In this document: in pieces, positions 8,264-16,646 of the stretch
How the letters are laid out: each line of letters opens with the position of its first letter
Position numbering within the stretch: position 1 is the stretch's first letter
DNA from: Thermosphaera sp.
Lineage (GTDB): Archaea; Thermoproteota; Thermoprotei_A; Sulfolobales; Desulfurococcaceae
DNA length: 36,144 nucleotides
NCBI GenBank assembly: GCA_020833525.1
Contig: JAJHRV010000002.1
Coordinates: forward strand, 1-36,144
Direction: 5' to 3'
The notes under the pieces: generated by a model
Seen by the model: the letters and a program-made list of their open reading frames with translations, nothing else
Database searches by the model: none
Told to the model about the DNA's origin: nothing
Position numbers and translations under genes: made by a program

Positions 8264-9487
8264 CTATTTCTTCCTCTCCCTCTTTTTCCTCTCCCTCTCC
8301 ACTGGTTTCTCAGGTCTAGGTGGTGGTTTTGAATAGAGCTTCTTGACTTCGTCAACCCTCTTCTCGAATTCCTCCACTAGCTTGTCACCAATGTATCTAC
8401 CCGTAAAGTAGTCTACTTTAGCGGCTATTGCTAGTTTAGCTGCAAGAGCCCTAGCAATTTTACCCCTCTGCCACCTGGGGCTTTTATGGATTGCTGGATG
8501 CTGAAAGATCACGCCGTGCTTAGGTGGCTTACCACCAGTCCTTAGAGCCCTAAATAACGCCTTCTCTGCGCCGAGTACTTGAATAGTGCTAGCCGGTAGT
8601 TTAGCTAGTTTCTCGAGGCCTCCAGCAATACTCATAAGTCTTGCACCTAGTTTAGGCCCTACGAGGGCAACAATATTTGGCGCCACCTCCTTCATTACCG
8701 TGTCAATGTACTCATCAAGGGTTGCTCTAAGCCTATACAAGTCCAGTATAATGCCAGCCAATACCGCTATGTAGTCTAGGTCGAAATCACTTAAGTCTGC
8801 ACCAATACTCTTAGCTGCGGCATCTGCTATCTTAGAAGACCTCTCCTCGGATAAACCTAGTTTACGCAAGTTATCCACAGTGAAGTTCCCTCTATGTCTA
8901 AGCTCGTGGACAAACCTAGCGTACTCCTCGTGGTCTCTAACAAGTTCGTCAAGCTCGGGGAAATGCACGCTATACCATTCCCTAAGCCTCGCAATGTAGA
9001 GGTTTATTGTTCGATCAATATCGTCGATAGCTCTAATCGCCTGCACAGCGAGTAAGTCTCTCTTTTGAGCCTCTCTCCTCAACTTCCTCCTCGTATACTC
9101 CATCATTACCTCGTGGAGCTTAGCGAAAAACTCCTCTTGGGAGGATGCGAAGCCGTATCTAACTGCTAGTTCTGGCAGTAGGGATCTAATGTAGAGAGCC
9201 TTGGAGTTACCTGGCTTTACCTCGGGGATTAACCCAGCTTGAGACACTGCTTTCGCTGTACCATAGTGTTCTACAACAACGTTTAAATAGCCTTTCTCCT
9301 TGATTTTAGCAACTGCTTTTTCATGTATGGGTGTTACTTCGCCTCTCTCAACGCTAATCAAGTACTCCACTAAGTCGTCTAGTCTACTGGGTGTTTGAAT
9401 AAAATCCAATATTTCATCGTTATCGCTCACTAGTATAATTCCAAATGGAGCCTCTACGAAATAGACTTTACTCTGCTGCAGAGACAT
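8264..9487 (-). CDS. nop5: Nop5 (Nop56/58 homologue), C/D box RNP scaffold
   Basis: The 407-residue protein bridges the L7Ae-bound guide RNA and fibrillarin. The N-terminal fibrillarin-binding domain (about 1-110) is followed by the coiled-coil stretch (about 130-255) and the NOP domain (about 265-375) with the family signature NIVALVGPKLGARLMSIAGGLEKLAKLPASTIQVLGAEKAL split over two halves and GVIFQHPAIHKSPRWQRGKIARALAAKL. The C-terminus is a lysine/arginine-rich tail (EKPVERERKKRERKK), common in hyperthermophile Nop5. It starts at ATG 9487 and shares an AT-rich divergent promoter region with S30e. Confidence 0.96.
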   Translation of the reverse strand: MSLQQSKVYFVEAPFGIILVSDNDEILDFIQTPSRLDDLVEYLISVERGEVTPIHEKAVAKIKEKGYLNVVVEHYGTAKAVSQAGLIPEVKPGNSKALYIRSLLPELAVRYGFASSQEEFFAKLHEVMMEYTRRKLRREAQKRDLLAVQAIRAIDDIDRTINLYIARLREWYSVHFPELDELVRDHEEYARFVHELRHRGNFTVDNLRKLGLSEERSSKIADAAAKSIGADLSDFDLDYIAVLAGIILDLYRLRATLDEYIDTVMKEVAPNIVALVGPKLGARLMSIAGGLEKLAKLPASTIQVLGAEKALFRALRTGGKPPKHGVIFQHPAIHKSPRWQRGKIARALAAKLAIAAKVDYFTGRYIGDKLVEEFEKRVDEVKKLYSKPPPRPEKPVERERKKRERKK

Positions 9488-9507
9488 GTTCTTTACCCAT
9501 CTACCAA

Positions 9508-9545
9508 TAGTGTTAAGTTAAAAAGATATTTTTAAATATAACTAA
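9508..9545. promoter_or_regulatory. Divergent promoter region between nop5 and rps30e
   Basis: This stretch is nearly pure A/T (aaaaagatatttttaaat and neighbours) and lies between the two oppositely facing starts at 9487 and 9575. A TATA-like element around 9530-9541 would put an S30e start of transcription about 10-15 bases before its ATG, and one around 9512-9522 read on the minus strand would serve nop5. Exact boxes are estimates. Confidence 0.5.
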
Positions 9546-9574
9546 TCTAGGTTTAACTAAATGGGTGCATATAT

Positions 9575-9736
9575 ATGCCTACACACGGCTCACTGACAAA
9601 AGCGGGAAAGGTTAGAAGCGCAACTCCGAAAATACCGCCAAAGCCTAAGAAAAATAAGCCACCGAGAGTTAGGAATAGAGCTGAGTACGCAAGAAGGCTC
9701 CTAAAGCCACAGGCAGCTGAGACTTTCCCCACATGA
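9575..9736 (+). CDS. rps30e: Small ribosomal subunit protein S30e (eS30)
   Basis: A 53-residue gene: [19 protein letters not shown] followed by [21 protein letters not shown]. This is the S30e pattern (start [18 protein letters not shown] and the conserved PRVRNRxxY segment) known from archaea and from the C-terminal half of the eukaryotic FAU precursor. About a third of the residues are Lys or Arg, fitting an rRNA-binding protein. ATG at 9575 is chosen because family members begin there; an upstream ATG at 9561 is in another frame. It stands alone, divergent from nop5, with about 205 bases before gatD. Confidence 0.95.
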   Translation: MPTHGSLTKAGKVRSATPKIPPKPKKNKPPRVRNRAEYARRLLKPQAAETFPT

Positions 9737-9823
9737 TCATGCAGCTATAGTGCTAATTGAAGGCTATTCTCACCAATTATTTTCTGATTTTCCGAGAAAT
9801 ATGTGAAGGTATTCATCATCTTC

Positions 9824-9898
9824 CAAGCAACTATGCGATCTCTGGATACTTACATAAGTATTAGTGGGTAATTTACATCCTCTATTCAAGCAACTATG
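9824..9898 (+). repeat. 12-base direct repeat upstream of gatD
   Basis: The sequence caagcaactatg occurs at 9824-9835 and again at 9887-9898, each preceded by ttc or ttcc, with 63 bases between starts. Both copies lie in the 205-base gap 9737-9941, the second next to the TATA-like stretch of gatD. I see no gene or RNA in this gap; the repeats could be regulator sites or chance. Confidence 0.35.
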
Positions 9899-9941
9899 GT
9901 TTTTATTAAAGAGCTTTTTAGTATCCATTAATCATGTGTCA

Positions 9942-11306
9942 ATGGTGGTGTCATTGATTATTTACCATGGATATACTGGTAGAGCTGCTGACTATTTAAT
10001 ATCTAAAGGAATTAAGCCAGGCGACTATGTAATAGTTAAACTCGTCGAGGGAGTGGTTTTTAGGGGAATACTGCTTCCCAGGCCAGAGATCTATGCTAGT
10101 TCTTCACTAATCGTAGTTAAGCTTGAAAACGGATATAATGTTGGATTAGATTTGGCGAAGATAGAGTCGATAGAAAAAACTACTATAGAGGGAAAGGCAA
10201 GCCAGGTTGAAGTTTCAAGAATAACTCAAAACCCTATGCTACCGAGGGTTACATTGATTAGTACTGGCGGTACAATAGCTTCTAAAGTAGACTACTCAAC
10301 AGGTGCAGTAACACCTGCATTGAAGCCGGAGGAAATTATTGAGTGGATCCCTGAGCTAGGTGAAGTAGCATTTGTTAATGCAAGAGAGGTAATGAACATA
10401 TTTAGTGAAGACATGACTCCACAACACTGGGAGAAGATAGCCTTTGAGGTGTATCGGGAGATAGATAGTGGAGCTCAAGGAGTAGTTATAGCTCATGGAA
10501 CAGACACTATGTCCTATACCGCTTCGGCAATGGCTTTCAGTATATTTAACAAGCCAGTACCAATAGTACTTGTTGGTGCACAGAGAAGTAGCGATAGACC
10601 CAGTACAGACGCTGTATTCAACCTTATAAGTGCTTTCCTAGTTGCAGCTAAAGCCCCCTTCGCAGAATCCGTTGTTGTAATGCATAGTAACACCTCGGAT
10701 GAATTAAATAGTGTACATAGAGGTGTTAAAGTCAGGAAAATGCATACAAGTAGGAGGGATGCTTTTCAATCTATAAATGATAAGCCAATAGCTCTCGTAA
10801 ACCCCATTACGCGTGAAATAAAAGTTGTAGGCAAGATCATTGAGTATCGTGGAGTAAAGAAACCAGAGTTAAGGGCTAAGTTTGATGAAAAAGTGGCCCT
10901 CATTAAAGCATACCCTGGCCTCCAGCAGGAAATTATCGACTTCCTAGTGGATAAGGGGTTCCACGGAATAGTAGTCGAGGGGACTGGCTTAGGGCATATT
11001 GCAAATAGATTAATTGAGTCTATTAAGAGAGCCGTGGAAAACAATATACCAGTTGTTATGACTAGTCAATGCCTATTCGGACGAGTAAATATGAACGTAT
11101 ATAGTACGGGTAGAAGGTTGATAGAAGCTGGGGTAATACCAGGACATGATATCCTACCTGAAACAGCATACGTGAAGTTATCGTGGATCCTAGGCTCGAT
11201 CACTAGGGATCTCGGAGAGGTGAGGAAGTGGTTTGAATTAAACCTCGTTGGAGAATTCAATGATAGACACGTACCCGGATTGTATCCAAGGTGGAATAAT
11301 GAATAG
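9942..11306 (+). CDS. gatD: Glutamyl-tRNA(Gln) amidotransferase subunit D
   Basis: GatD is the glutaminase of the archaeal GatDE complex, releasing ammonia from glutamine so that GatE can convert Glu-tRNA(Gln) to Gln-tRNA(Gln). The N-terminal small beta-barrel domain ([25 protein letters not shown]) is followed by an L-asparaginase I-type domain with the nucleophile motif STGGTIAS, the second catalytic motif [14 protein letters not shown] and [14 protein letters not shown]. The frame stays open upstream to GTG 9864, but that part (LWFLLKSFLVSINH) is unlike the family, and a TATA-like stretch at about 9899-9908 would put transcription start near 9930. ATG 9942, GTG 9948 or TTG 9954 are therefore better starts. 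Its end overlaps gatE by 8 bases. Confidence 0.94.
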   Translation: MVVSLIIYHGYTGRAADYLISKGIKPGDYVIVKLVEGVVFRGILLPRPEIYASSSLIVVKLENGYNVGLDLAKIESIEKTTIEGKASQVEVSRITQNPMLPRVTLISTGGTIASKVDYSTGAVTPALKPEEIIEWIPELGEVAFVNAREVMNIFSEDMTPQHWEKIAFEVYREIDSGAQGVVIAHGTDTMSYTASAMAFSIFNKPVPIVLVGAQRSSDRPSTDAVFNLISAFLVAAKAPFAESVVVMHSNTSDELNSVHRGVKVRKMHTSRRDAFQSINDKPIALVNPITREIKVVGKIIEYRGVKKPELRAKFDEKVALIKAYPGLQQEIIDFLVDKGFHGIVVEGTGLGHIANRLIESIKRAVENNIPVVMTSQCLFGRVNMNVYSTGRRLIEAGVIPGHDILPETAYVKLSWILGSITRDLGEVRKWFELNLVGEFNDRHVPGLYPRWNNE

Positions 11307-13227
11307 TGATTTCTACAAGTCTATAGGGTTGAAAGTCGGTCTCGAAATACACATACAGCTAAACACGAAGAGAAAGCTGTTTTGCCATTGCCCAACAAGC
11401 CCTGAGCCTGTTGAGGGACACAAGTGGGTTTTCAAGAGGTATTTGAGGCCTGCTAGAAGCGAGATCGGTGAAGTGGATCCAGCCGCGCTACTGGAGTGGG
11501 GGCATAATAGGCTATATATCTACGACGCCGCAGAGGGTTCATCATGCCTTGTAGAAACCGACGAAGAACCGCCGCACATGGTTGATGATGAGTCATTGCT
11601 TATAGCATTGGCAATCGCGAAAGCCCTAAATATGAAGATAGTTGACGAAATACACGTTATGAGGAAGATTGTTATCGATGGAAGCAATGTAAGCGGCTTC
11701 CAGAGAACAATGCTCGTTGCTGTTGATGGGGAAATCAAGATCGAGGATCGAAGGATTGGAGTTCAAACCCTGTGCCTAGAGGAGGATGCAGCTAGGAAGC
11801 TTGAAGAGAGAGAACTAGAAGTACACTACGCACTAGATAGACTCGGAATACCACTAGTTGAGGTTGCAACAGACCCTAGCATAGACTCCCCAGAACTAGC
11901 TTTGAAAACAGCCCTCAAAATAGGCCAGCTTGCAAGGCTAACTGGTAAGGCTAAGCGTGGCCTTGGGAGTATTAGGCAAGACGTCAATATAAGTATCGCT
12001 GGTGGAGCTAAAATAGAGATTAAGGGCATACAGCACTTGTTCATGATTCCAAAAGTAATTGAGTACGAAGTTCAAAGGCAGCTCAAACTACTAGAAGTTA
12101 GAGATGAACTTGCAAGAAGAGGATTAAACCCCTCAATGCTCCGTGGAGACATTGTTGACGTAACACATGTATTTGAGAAATCACAATCCAAGATTATTAG
12201 GAAAGCACTTTCAACGCCAAATGGAGCAGTACTCGCGGTTGCACTACCTGGATTCAAGGGGTTGCTCGGCAAAGAACTACAACCAGGGAGGAGATTTGGA
12301 ACAGAGTTAAGCGACTATGCGAGAGTATGGGGTGGTGTTGGAGGAATTATACATAGCGATGAACTCCCAAGCTATGGTATCACACTGGACGAATTGAAAA
12401 AACTCTACGAAGAACTAGGAGCTAACCTGGAAAAGGACGCAGTGGTGATTGTTGCCGATGAGAAATCAAAGGGGGAGAAAGCATTAAAGGCGCTGATTGA
12501 AAGAGCCAAATACTCCTTCATCGGTGTACCCGAGGAGACTAGAGCTGCCAACCCCGATGGAACAACTAGGTATGCTAGACCCCGTCCTGGTGCCGCAAGA
12601 ATGTACCCCGAGACCGATATACCGCCAATAGTGATAACGAGAGAGATACTTGAGATGGCTGAGAAGTATGTACCAGAACACCCGGATGTAAAGTATAAGA
12701 AGCTTGTTGAAAAACACAGTTTGAGCAAGACTCTTGCGGAGACCATTATCAATGACCTTAGACTAGACTTCTACGAGTATCTCGCAGACAAATATGGAGA
12801 CAAAGTACCCTGTAGTGTCATAGCAAGTATTTTTGTCAACACTATACCAATGCTTAGAAGAGAGGGTATACCAATAGATAGTGTTGACGAACAGGTAATT
12901 GAGCAGGTTGTAAAAGCAATAGCTGAAGGCATAGTGGCTAAGGAGGCTATTCCAGATGTACTGGCATTCATCGCGAAAAACCCAGGTATAACGGTATTTA
13001 AAGCAATAGAATCCCTTGGATTGAAAAAGCCGGAGCTGGGAGAACTCGATAAGCTCATAGAGGACGTAATTGAGTCTAACAAGGAAAAACTACTCTCAAG
13101 ACGTGACAAAGCATTCAATATAGTTATGAGCGAAGTAATGAAGACTGTTAGAGGTAGAGTAGATGGTGGATTAGTCGCTGAAAGAGTGAAAACTAAATTA
13201 AGGGACTTGTTGAATATAGAGACTTAG
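11299..13227 (+). CDS. gatE: Glutamyl-tRNA(Gln) amidotransferase subunit E
   Basis: GatE phosphorylates and amidates the glutamyl end of misacylated tRNA(Gln). The 642-residue protein begins with the GatB/GatE signature [21 protein letters not shown], has the cradle domain with [10 protein letters not shown] and [38 protein letters not shown] and [11 protein letters not shown], an AspRS-like GAD insertion (about 275-400, typical of GatE and absent from GatB) and a helical C-terminal tail domain. ATG 11299 is chosen over the frame's upstream ATG 11248: it fits family length and has the Shine-Dalgarno aaggtgg at 11288-11294. The start lies within the gatD end, indicating coupled translation. 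Confidence 0.95.
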   Translation: MNSDFYKSIGLKVGLEIHIQLNTKRKLFCHCPTSPEPVEGHKWVFKRYLRPARSEIGEVDPAALLEWGHNRLYIYDAAEGSSCLVETDEEPPHMVDDESLLIALAIAKALNMKIVDEIHVMRKIVIDGSNVSGFQRTMLVAVDGEIKIEDRRIGVQTLCLEEDAARKLEERELEVHYALDRLGIPLVEVATDPSIDSPELALKTALKIGQLARLTGKAKRGLGSIRQDVNISIAGGAKIEIKGIQHLFMIPKVIEYEVQRQLKLLEVRDELARRGLNPSMLRGDIVDVTHVFEKSQSKIIRKALSTPNGAVLAVALPGFKGLLGKELQPGRRFGTELSDYARVWGGVGGIIHSDELPSYGITLDELKKLYEELGANLEKDAVVIVADEKSKGEKALKALIERAKYSFIGVPEETRAANPDGTTRYARPRPGAARMYPETDIPPIVITREILEMAEKYVPEHPDVKYKKLVEKHSLSKTLAETIINDLRLDFYEYLADKYGDKVPCSVIASIFVNTIPMLRREGIPIDSVDEQVIEQVVKAIAEGIVAKEAIPDVLAFIAKNPGITVFKAIESLGLKKPELGELDKLIEDVIESNKEKLLSRRDKAFNIVMSEVMKTVRGRVDGGLVAERVKTKLRDLLNIET

Positions 13228-13279
13228 CGATGAGGAGTACTCCCGACAATGAATAGTGATTGAAAGGCATTTGACCGAG

Positions 13280-13338
13280 CAAATATGATGAAAACATGGT
13301 TTAATGAACTGGTGATTAAGCACGAGCGTACTGATTAT
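13280..13338 (+). ncRNA. Possible C/D box sRNA (weaker candidate)
   Basis: In the gap after gatE a perfect C box ATGATGA (13285-13291) and a D box CTGA (13331-13334) are 50 bases apart end to end. Between them CTGG (13309-13312) could be a D' box and GTGATTA (13312-13318) a C' box, leaving a standard 12-nt guide agcacgagcgta before D. The D' and C' boxes touch without spacer, the first spacer is 17 nt, and no clear TATA box precedes it, so this is less regular than the candidates at 4324 and 26598. Targets not recognised. Confidence 0.38.
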
Positions 13339-13377
13339 TGAAACTAATTACTACCTCCTCTACATTAATTACCTATT

Positions 13378-14277
13378 GTGATTCAATTGCAGAGAAACGA
13401 AATCTGGAGAATTGTAGCTTTGGTTAACAAGTATAGGTCTATAGGTAAAACAAGCGAGTTTCTCGGGTGGAGCACGCCAAAGCTATCAAAAACTCTTAAA
13501 AAACTCATCGAGAAGAATATTGTAGTAAAACACTACGTGGTCCCCTTAGAGATCTCTCAGGCAAGGCCCTCTATAGCCATTATATATAAATCACAGAAAT
13601 CCAGCCATGAGTGCTTTAAGAAACCAAATAGGCTAATTATAAGTTACTACTCGTACACAGGCAACCCCACTTACCTATACTACATTGATGACGAGTGCCC
13701 CAAGATCGAGGAGCGCCTTGAGTACTCCGCATGCAGGATCATTCTATGCGAATCCATACGAAAAACCCTACTACCAATAGAAGACCCAGACCTCCTAAAA
13801 GTAGACCTCGCGGAGATCAATATAAAGGGGTCTGTGGGATTGGATGGAAACACTGCCCTGATTCTATTCGAAATCTTCAAGTTGTTTAATCCATCCCTAG
13901 AACTAATCCATAAAACCAGTGAGATCATAGAGTACTTGAAGAAAAAACTTGGTTTAAAAAATCCAAAGAGCTATTTTTACACATACGTACGTAAAGTCAT
14001 AGTTGAACACTACGTCCCGAGATTTAATGGCGACTATCTACTTATATACGCTACATCTGCTTCAAAAAAAGACTTAAATCAATTAATGAATCAATTAATT
14101 CAAGCCGGGTTTACAGTTGGTTATTCACAAGTACATATACTCAGCGAAGTCCCCGTAGAAGCGGTTATACATGCATGGGGTTTCTACGAGAAGTTCTTAG
14201 CTGAAGAAGCTGTTCATTCACATTTAAAGAATGTATCCTACACTGTGTACCCAGTGCTGGGTGTTCAACATGGTTGA
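13378..14277 (+). CDS. Winged-helix DNA-binding protein of unknown function
   Basis: The first 55 residues form a helix-turn-helix of the Lrp/MarR-like winged kind (RIVALVNKYRSIGKTSEFLGWSTPKLSKTLKKLIEKNIVVKHYVV, read in two halves), with the recognition helix at about 31-43. The remaining 240 residues match nothing I recognise; they alternate strands and helices, include YYSYTGNPTYLYYIDDECP (about 83-101), a Cys pair region (EYSACRIILCESIRK) and a later alpha/beta unit (GDYLLIYATSASKKDLNQLM..GFTVGYSQVHIL) that resembles a small ligand-sensing or RAM-like fold. The start is GTG 13378. The stop overlaps the phosphatase start by 8 bases, so the two are co-translated. Confidence 0.65.
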   Translation: MIQLQRNEIWRIVALVNKYRSIGKTSEFLGWSTPKLSKTLKKLIEKNIVVKHYVVPLEISQARPSIAIIYKSQKSSHECFKKPNRLIISYYSYTGNPTYLYYIDDECPKIEERLEYSACRIILCESIRKTLLPIEDPDLLKVDLAEINIKGSVGLDGNTALILFEIFKLFNPSLELIHKTSEIIEYLKKKLGLKNPKSYFYTYVRKVIVEHYVPRFNGDYLLIYATSASKKDLNQLMNQLIQAGFTVGYSQVHILSEVPVEAVIHAWGFYEKFLAEEAVHSHLKNVSYTVYPVLGVQHG

Positions 14278-15217
14278 ATTTCAGAGCATTGAGTTAAAGA
14301 ATAGTGAAATACGTAGACTACACGAAGAGGTCTTGGAAGACTCTTCTTCACCGCAGCGATATAGAGCTATTGTCGAAAACGCCTTTAATACTATTAAAAC
14401 ACCGCCGAGAGGTTCTTCTCTACACTTTGAAAACCTCATCGAGCTCCACGGTGAAGACGACTACGTCTTCATAGGGGATGTACACGGAGACTACTACACC
14501 CTTTTAACAATACTAGACCACTACTGGGGAGCCCCGGGTGAGCCTGTGATAGTGTTTCTAGGAGATTACATTGATAGAGGATATATGCAAGTAGAATCTC
14601 TATTATTCGCCTTGAAATTAAAGACCAATTATCCACAGCGTGTTGTACTATTAAGAGGTAATCACGAGCCTCCAAGATGGTTAAAACCGTATCCACATGA
14701 CTACCCAATCATACTGCGCCTTAAATATGGTATTGAAGCAAATGAGTTGTACGAAGTAACCCTAGATCTCTTCGACGAGCTCCCACTGGGAGTTTTCAAG
14801 GAGAGATTATTTTTAGCCGTTCACGGGGGACCCCCATTAAAAGTTATGGATATAGGTAGTTTGCATGAAGCATTTTCCTACTCAAGCGGTGAAGAGTACC
14901 ATAGATTAATAGAAGAGGTTTTATGGAGTGATCCCTCAGACTACGTTGAAACATATACTCCCTCTCCTAGGGGAGCAGGTGTTTTATATGGAGAAATAGT
15001 CTCTAAGAAGGCGCTCTCACTAATCAATGGGAGAGTAATTATTAGAGGCCACGAGGCTGTTGAAGGTCTTCGTGAAAACCACTCTGGCTTGGTCATAACG
15101 GTGTTTTCCTCGCCCTTGGTCTATGAGTTACCGTGCGGAGGAGTACTCGTATTTAAGAAACAAGAAGTTGAGGGGGATTACAAGATAGAAAAGAACTGCA
15201 TAGAACCCCTTTTATAA
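14270..15217 (+). CDS. PP1/PP2A-type Ser/Thr protein phosphatase
   Basis: The 315-residue protein carries every metal-site motif of the PPP phosphatase family in order: GDVHGD (Asp70, His72), GDYIDRG (about 98-104), RGNHEPP (about 129-135), AVHGGPP (about 182-188) and RGHEAVEG (about 259-266). Such enzymes remove phosphate from Ser/Thr in proteins using two metal ions; crenarchaeal members are known to be active. A 50-residue helical N-terminal segment precedes the catalytic core. The frame is open upstream to GTG 14231, but ATG 14270 gives the natural start and an 8-base overlap with the HTH gene. Substrates are unknown; the HTH partner is an obvious candidate but this is inference. Confidence 0.93.
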   Translation: MVEFQSIELKNSEIRRLHEEVLEDSSSPQRYRAIVENAFNTIKTPPRGSSLHFENLIELHGEDDYVFIGDVHGDYYTLLTILDHYWGAPGEPVIVFLGDYIDRGYMQVESLLFALKLKTNYPQRVVLLRGNHEPPRWLKPYPHDYPIILRLKYGIEANELYEVTLDLFDELPLGVFKERLFLAVHGGPPLKVMDIGSLHEAFSYSSGEEYHRLIEEVLWSDPSDYVETYTPSPRGAGVLYGEIVSKKALSLINGRVIIRGHEAVEGLRENHSGLVITVFSSPLVYELPCGGVLVFKKQEVEGDYKIEKNCIEPLL

Positions 15218-15234
15218 AGCCATAATACTTAATA

Positions 15235-15256
15235 ACTCCTTTAATCTATAGGAGTA
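15235..15256 (+). repeat. Short inverted repeat before the 98-residue gene
   Basis: The six bases actcct are followed after a nine-base loop (ttaatctat) by aggagt, giving a 6-bp stem in the 55-base gap between the phosphatase gene and the next ATG at 15273. It could be an operator or a weak hairpin in the mRNA. Small stems like this can occur by chance. Confidence 0.3.
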
Positions 15257-15272
15257 AAACGCAGGGATAATT

Positions 15273-15569
15273 ATGAAAACAAAGTATAGGAGGAAACTAA
15301 TAGACACTATTGAAAGCGTTGTTGGCGATATAGTCAGTGAGTTAATAGATAAGTATTACAGTGATCGAGTTGAGACAGACTACGACTACGAAAGAATTCT
15401 CTACTCTATAGCTCACCAGGTGAAACAAGAGGTCTTTAATAATAATGCGACATTAAACGATGTTATCGAGTACTTGGAAAAGCTTAGATCGAGAAGAAGC
15501 GTTGCTAAACTAGTTCTAAGCTACTTTATAGCCAGGTCTATTGAGGAGGAAGTTAGCGAGGTTCAATAG
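15273..15569 (+). CDS. Conserved-looking 98-residue helical protein
   Basis: Family not recognised. The product is predicted all-helical and charged, without membrane spans or cysteines: helices at about 5-28 (RRKLIDTIESVVGDIVSELIDKYY), 40-54, 60-73 (LNDVIEYLEKLRSRRS) and 75-94. The pattern of I/V/L every three to four residues suggests a small bundle or a protein-protein adaptor. ATG 15273 follows agggataatt, which contains a modest Shine-Dalgarno sequence. It sits between the phosphatase and the zinc-motif gene, both on the same strand, suggesting one operon. Confidence 0.6.
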   Translation: MKTKYRRKLIDTIESVVGDIVSELIDKYYSDRVETDYDYERILYSIAHQVKQEVFNNNATLNDVIEYLEKLRSRRSVAKLVLSYFIARSIEEEVSEVQ

Positions 15570-15685
15570 TGGAGGTAAATCAGTTAGTAAGTAGACTCGA
15601 GTAGGGGATTTTCATTTCCTCAAAGTCTCCAAAGCACAAGAAACGGGGGAAATTATCCGTAGAGACGGTTACTCCTAAGTCAACA

Positions 15686-16516
15686 GTGGAGAGTTCTCAC
15701 GCTTCACCCACGACTAAGTACTCATCTAAGCAAAAGTCAAAGGAGGCTGGAGAAGGAAAAACCACGAAGAAAACCACGAAAAAGAAGACTAAAACTAGCT
15801 TCAATATAGATGCTCTTGTAAGTGAAGTTTTTGATCAATTGAATGCATTGTTCTCCCTGACAAGCGATCTACAGCTACCGGAGGAGAAAGCACTAGAGTT
15901 GATCAAAGAAATAGTTGATCAGATTGCTTCCAGCTACTCCAGTAGGCCAACAGGTGAAATGATCGTTAAAAAAGCGAAGAAATACTTAAATATACTCAAT
16001 GAATACGTTGCTTCCAGAATACTCTCAGAGCTAGAGAACCTCACACCAACGCAGCTTGAATACGTCATAACGAGGGGTGGGAGAGCGGTAATACCTGAGG
16101 CTAGTAGGTTGTATAATCTAGCGGTAAAAACCGGCAGAGAGGATCTTGTTGAAACCCTTCGCTACGTATGGAATAAGCAGGGTCCTAGGGGCATGATTGA
16201 ATGCCCTAGTTGCGGATTCAATGCGATAGGCCCAGATCGATCATGCGTAGTCTGCGGTAAACTAGCACCGGAAGATTACATTAAGAGAAGACTAAACTTT
16301 GCCGAGAAGTTCGAGGTGTTTTTAAAGAACGCTAGTATTGCAGAATTAAATGAAGTTCTAAACTATGGATATGTACTACTTGGTGAGAGGGGTATATATA
16401 ATCCTAGATCCCAGAGGGCACGCCTCGAAAATCCAGTTGTATATATAGTTTATCTGAATAGAGTAGAGCAATCCAGAGTAATTGAAGAAGTTAATTCGAG
16501 AGAATTGCCTATCTAG
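15686..16516 (+). CDS. Lysine-rich, helical zinc-motif protein; start uncertain
   Basis: From GTG 15686 the product has 276 residues. A basic, Ser/Thr/Lys-rich N-terminus (KTTKKTTKKKTKTS, about 25-38) looks disordered and nucleic acid-friendly. Two helical blocks (about 40-165) surround a Cys4 knuckle, Cys173-x2-Cys176 and Cys187-x2-Cys190, likely to hold zinc, and a helical C-terminal domain follows. The frame remains open upstream back to the stop at 15602, with a coding-looking basic stretch (SKSPKHKKRGKLSVE) and no ATG, GTG or TTG; ATT at 15614 after taggggattt is a possible unusual start. No family recognised. It is the last gene of the HTH-phosphatase run. Confidence 0.65.
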   Translation: MESSHASPTTKYSSKQKSKEAGEGKTTKKTTKKKTKTSFNIDALVSEVFDQLNALFSLTSDLQLPEEKALELIKEIVDQIASSYSSRPTGEMIVKKAKKYLNILNEYVASRILSELENLTPTQLEYVITRGGRAVIPEASRLYNLAVKTGREDLVETLRYVWNKQGPRGMIECPSCGFNAIGPDRSCVVCGKLAPEDYIKRRLNFAEKFEVFLKNASIAELNEVLNYGYVLLGERGIYNPRSQRARLENPVVYIVYLNRVEQSRVIEEVNSRELPI

Positions 16517-16646
16517 CAAGCCTCCACTTGCCTTGAAAGAAGATGTTTCTATAAGAGTGTTAATTCGTAATCTAGGAGTATGAATAGACTTAGTTTCCTC
16601 TAGTTGACTAGGTTGCTTATGATCTTATGGAGTATTGTACGTTCCT

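Noticed and set aside
9780-9840. ATGATGA on the minus strand (tcatcat at about 9813) as a C box
   Set aside because: No D box (CTGA on the minus strand) is found within the next 100 bases, so no complete C/D RNA.
9864-9941. GTG start 26 residues before the chosen gatD start
   Set aside because: The extra stretch includes the probable promoter and an unusual hydrophobic segment not seen in GatD proteins.
11248-11298. Upstream start of gatE
   Set aside because: The extra residues lie wholly in the gatD gene and are not GatE-like; ATG 11299 has its own ribosome-binding site.
12405-12752. Overlapping minus-strand open frames of 77 and 115 codons in gatE
   Set aside because: Both are antisense to conserved GatE motifs; no ribosome-binding site or known domain.
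13228-13270. A second C/D-like string directly after gatE (gcgatgagg...)
   Set aside because: The C box is imperfect, the inner part is a simple palindrome ggagtactcc that recurs in coding parts, and no D box follows at the right distance.
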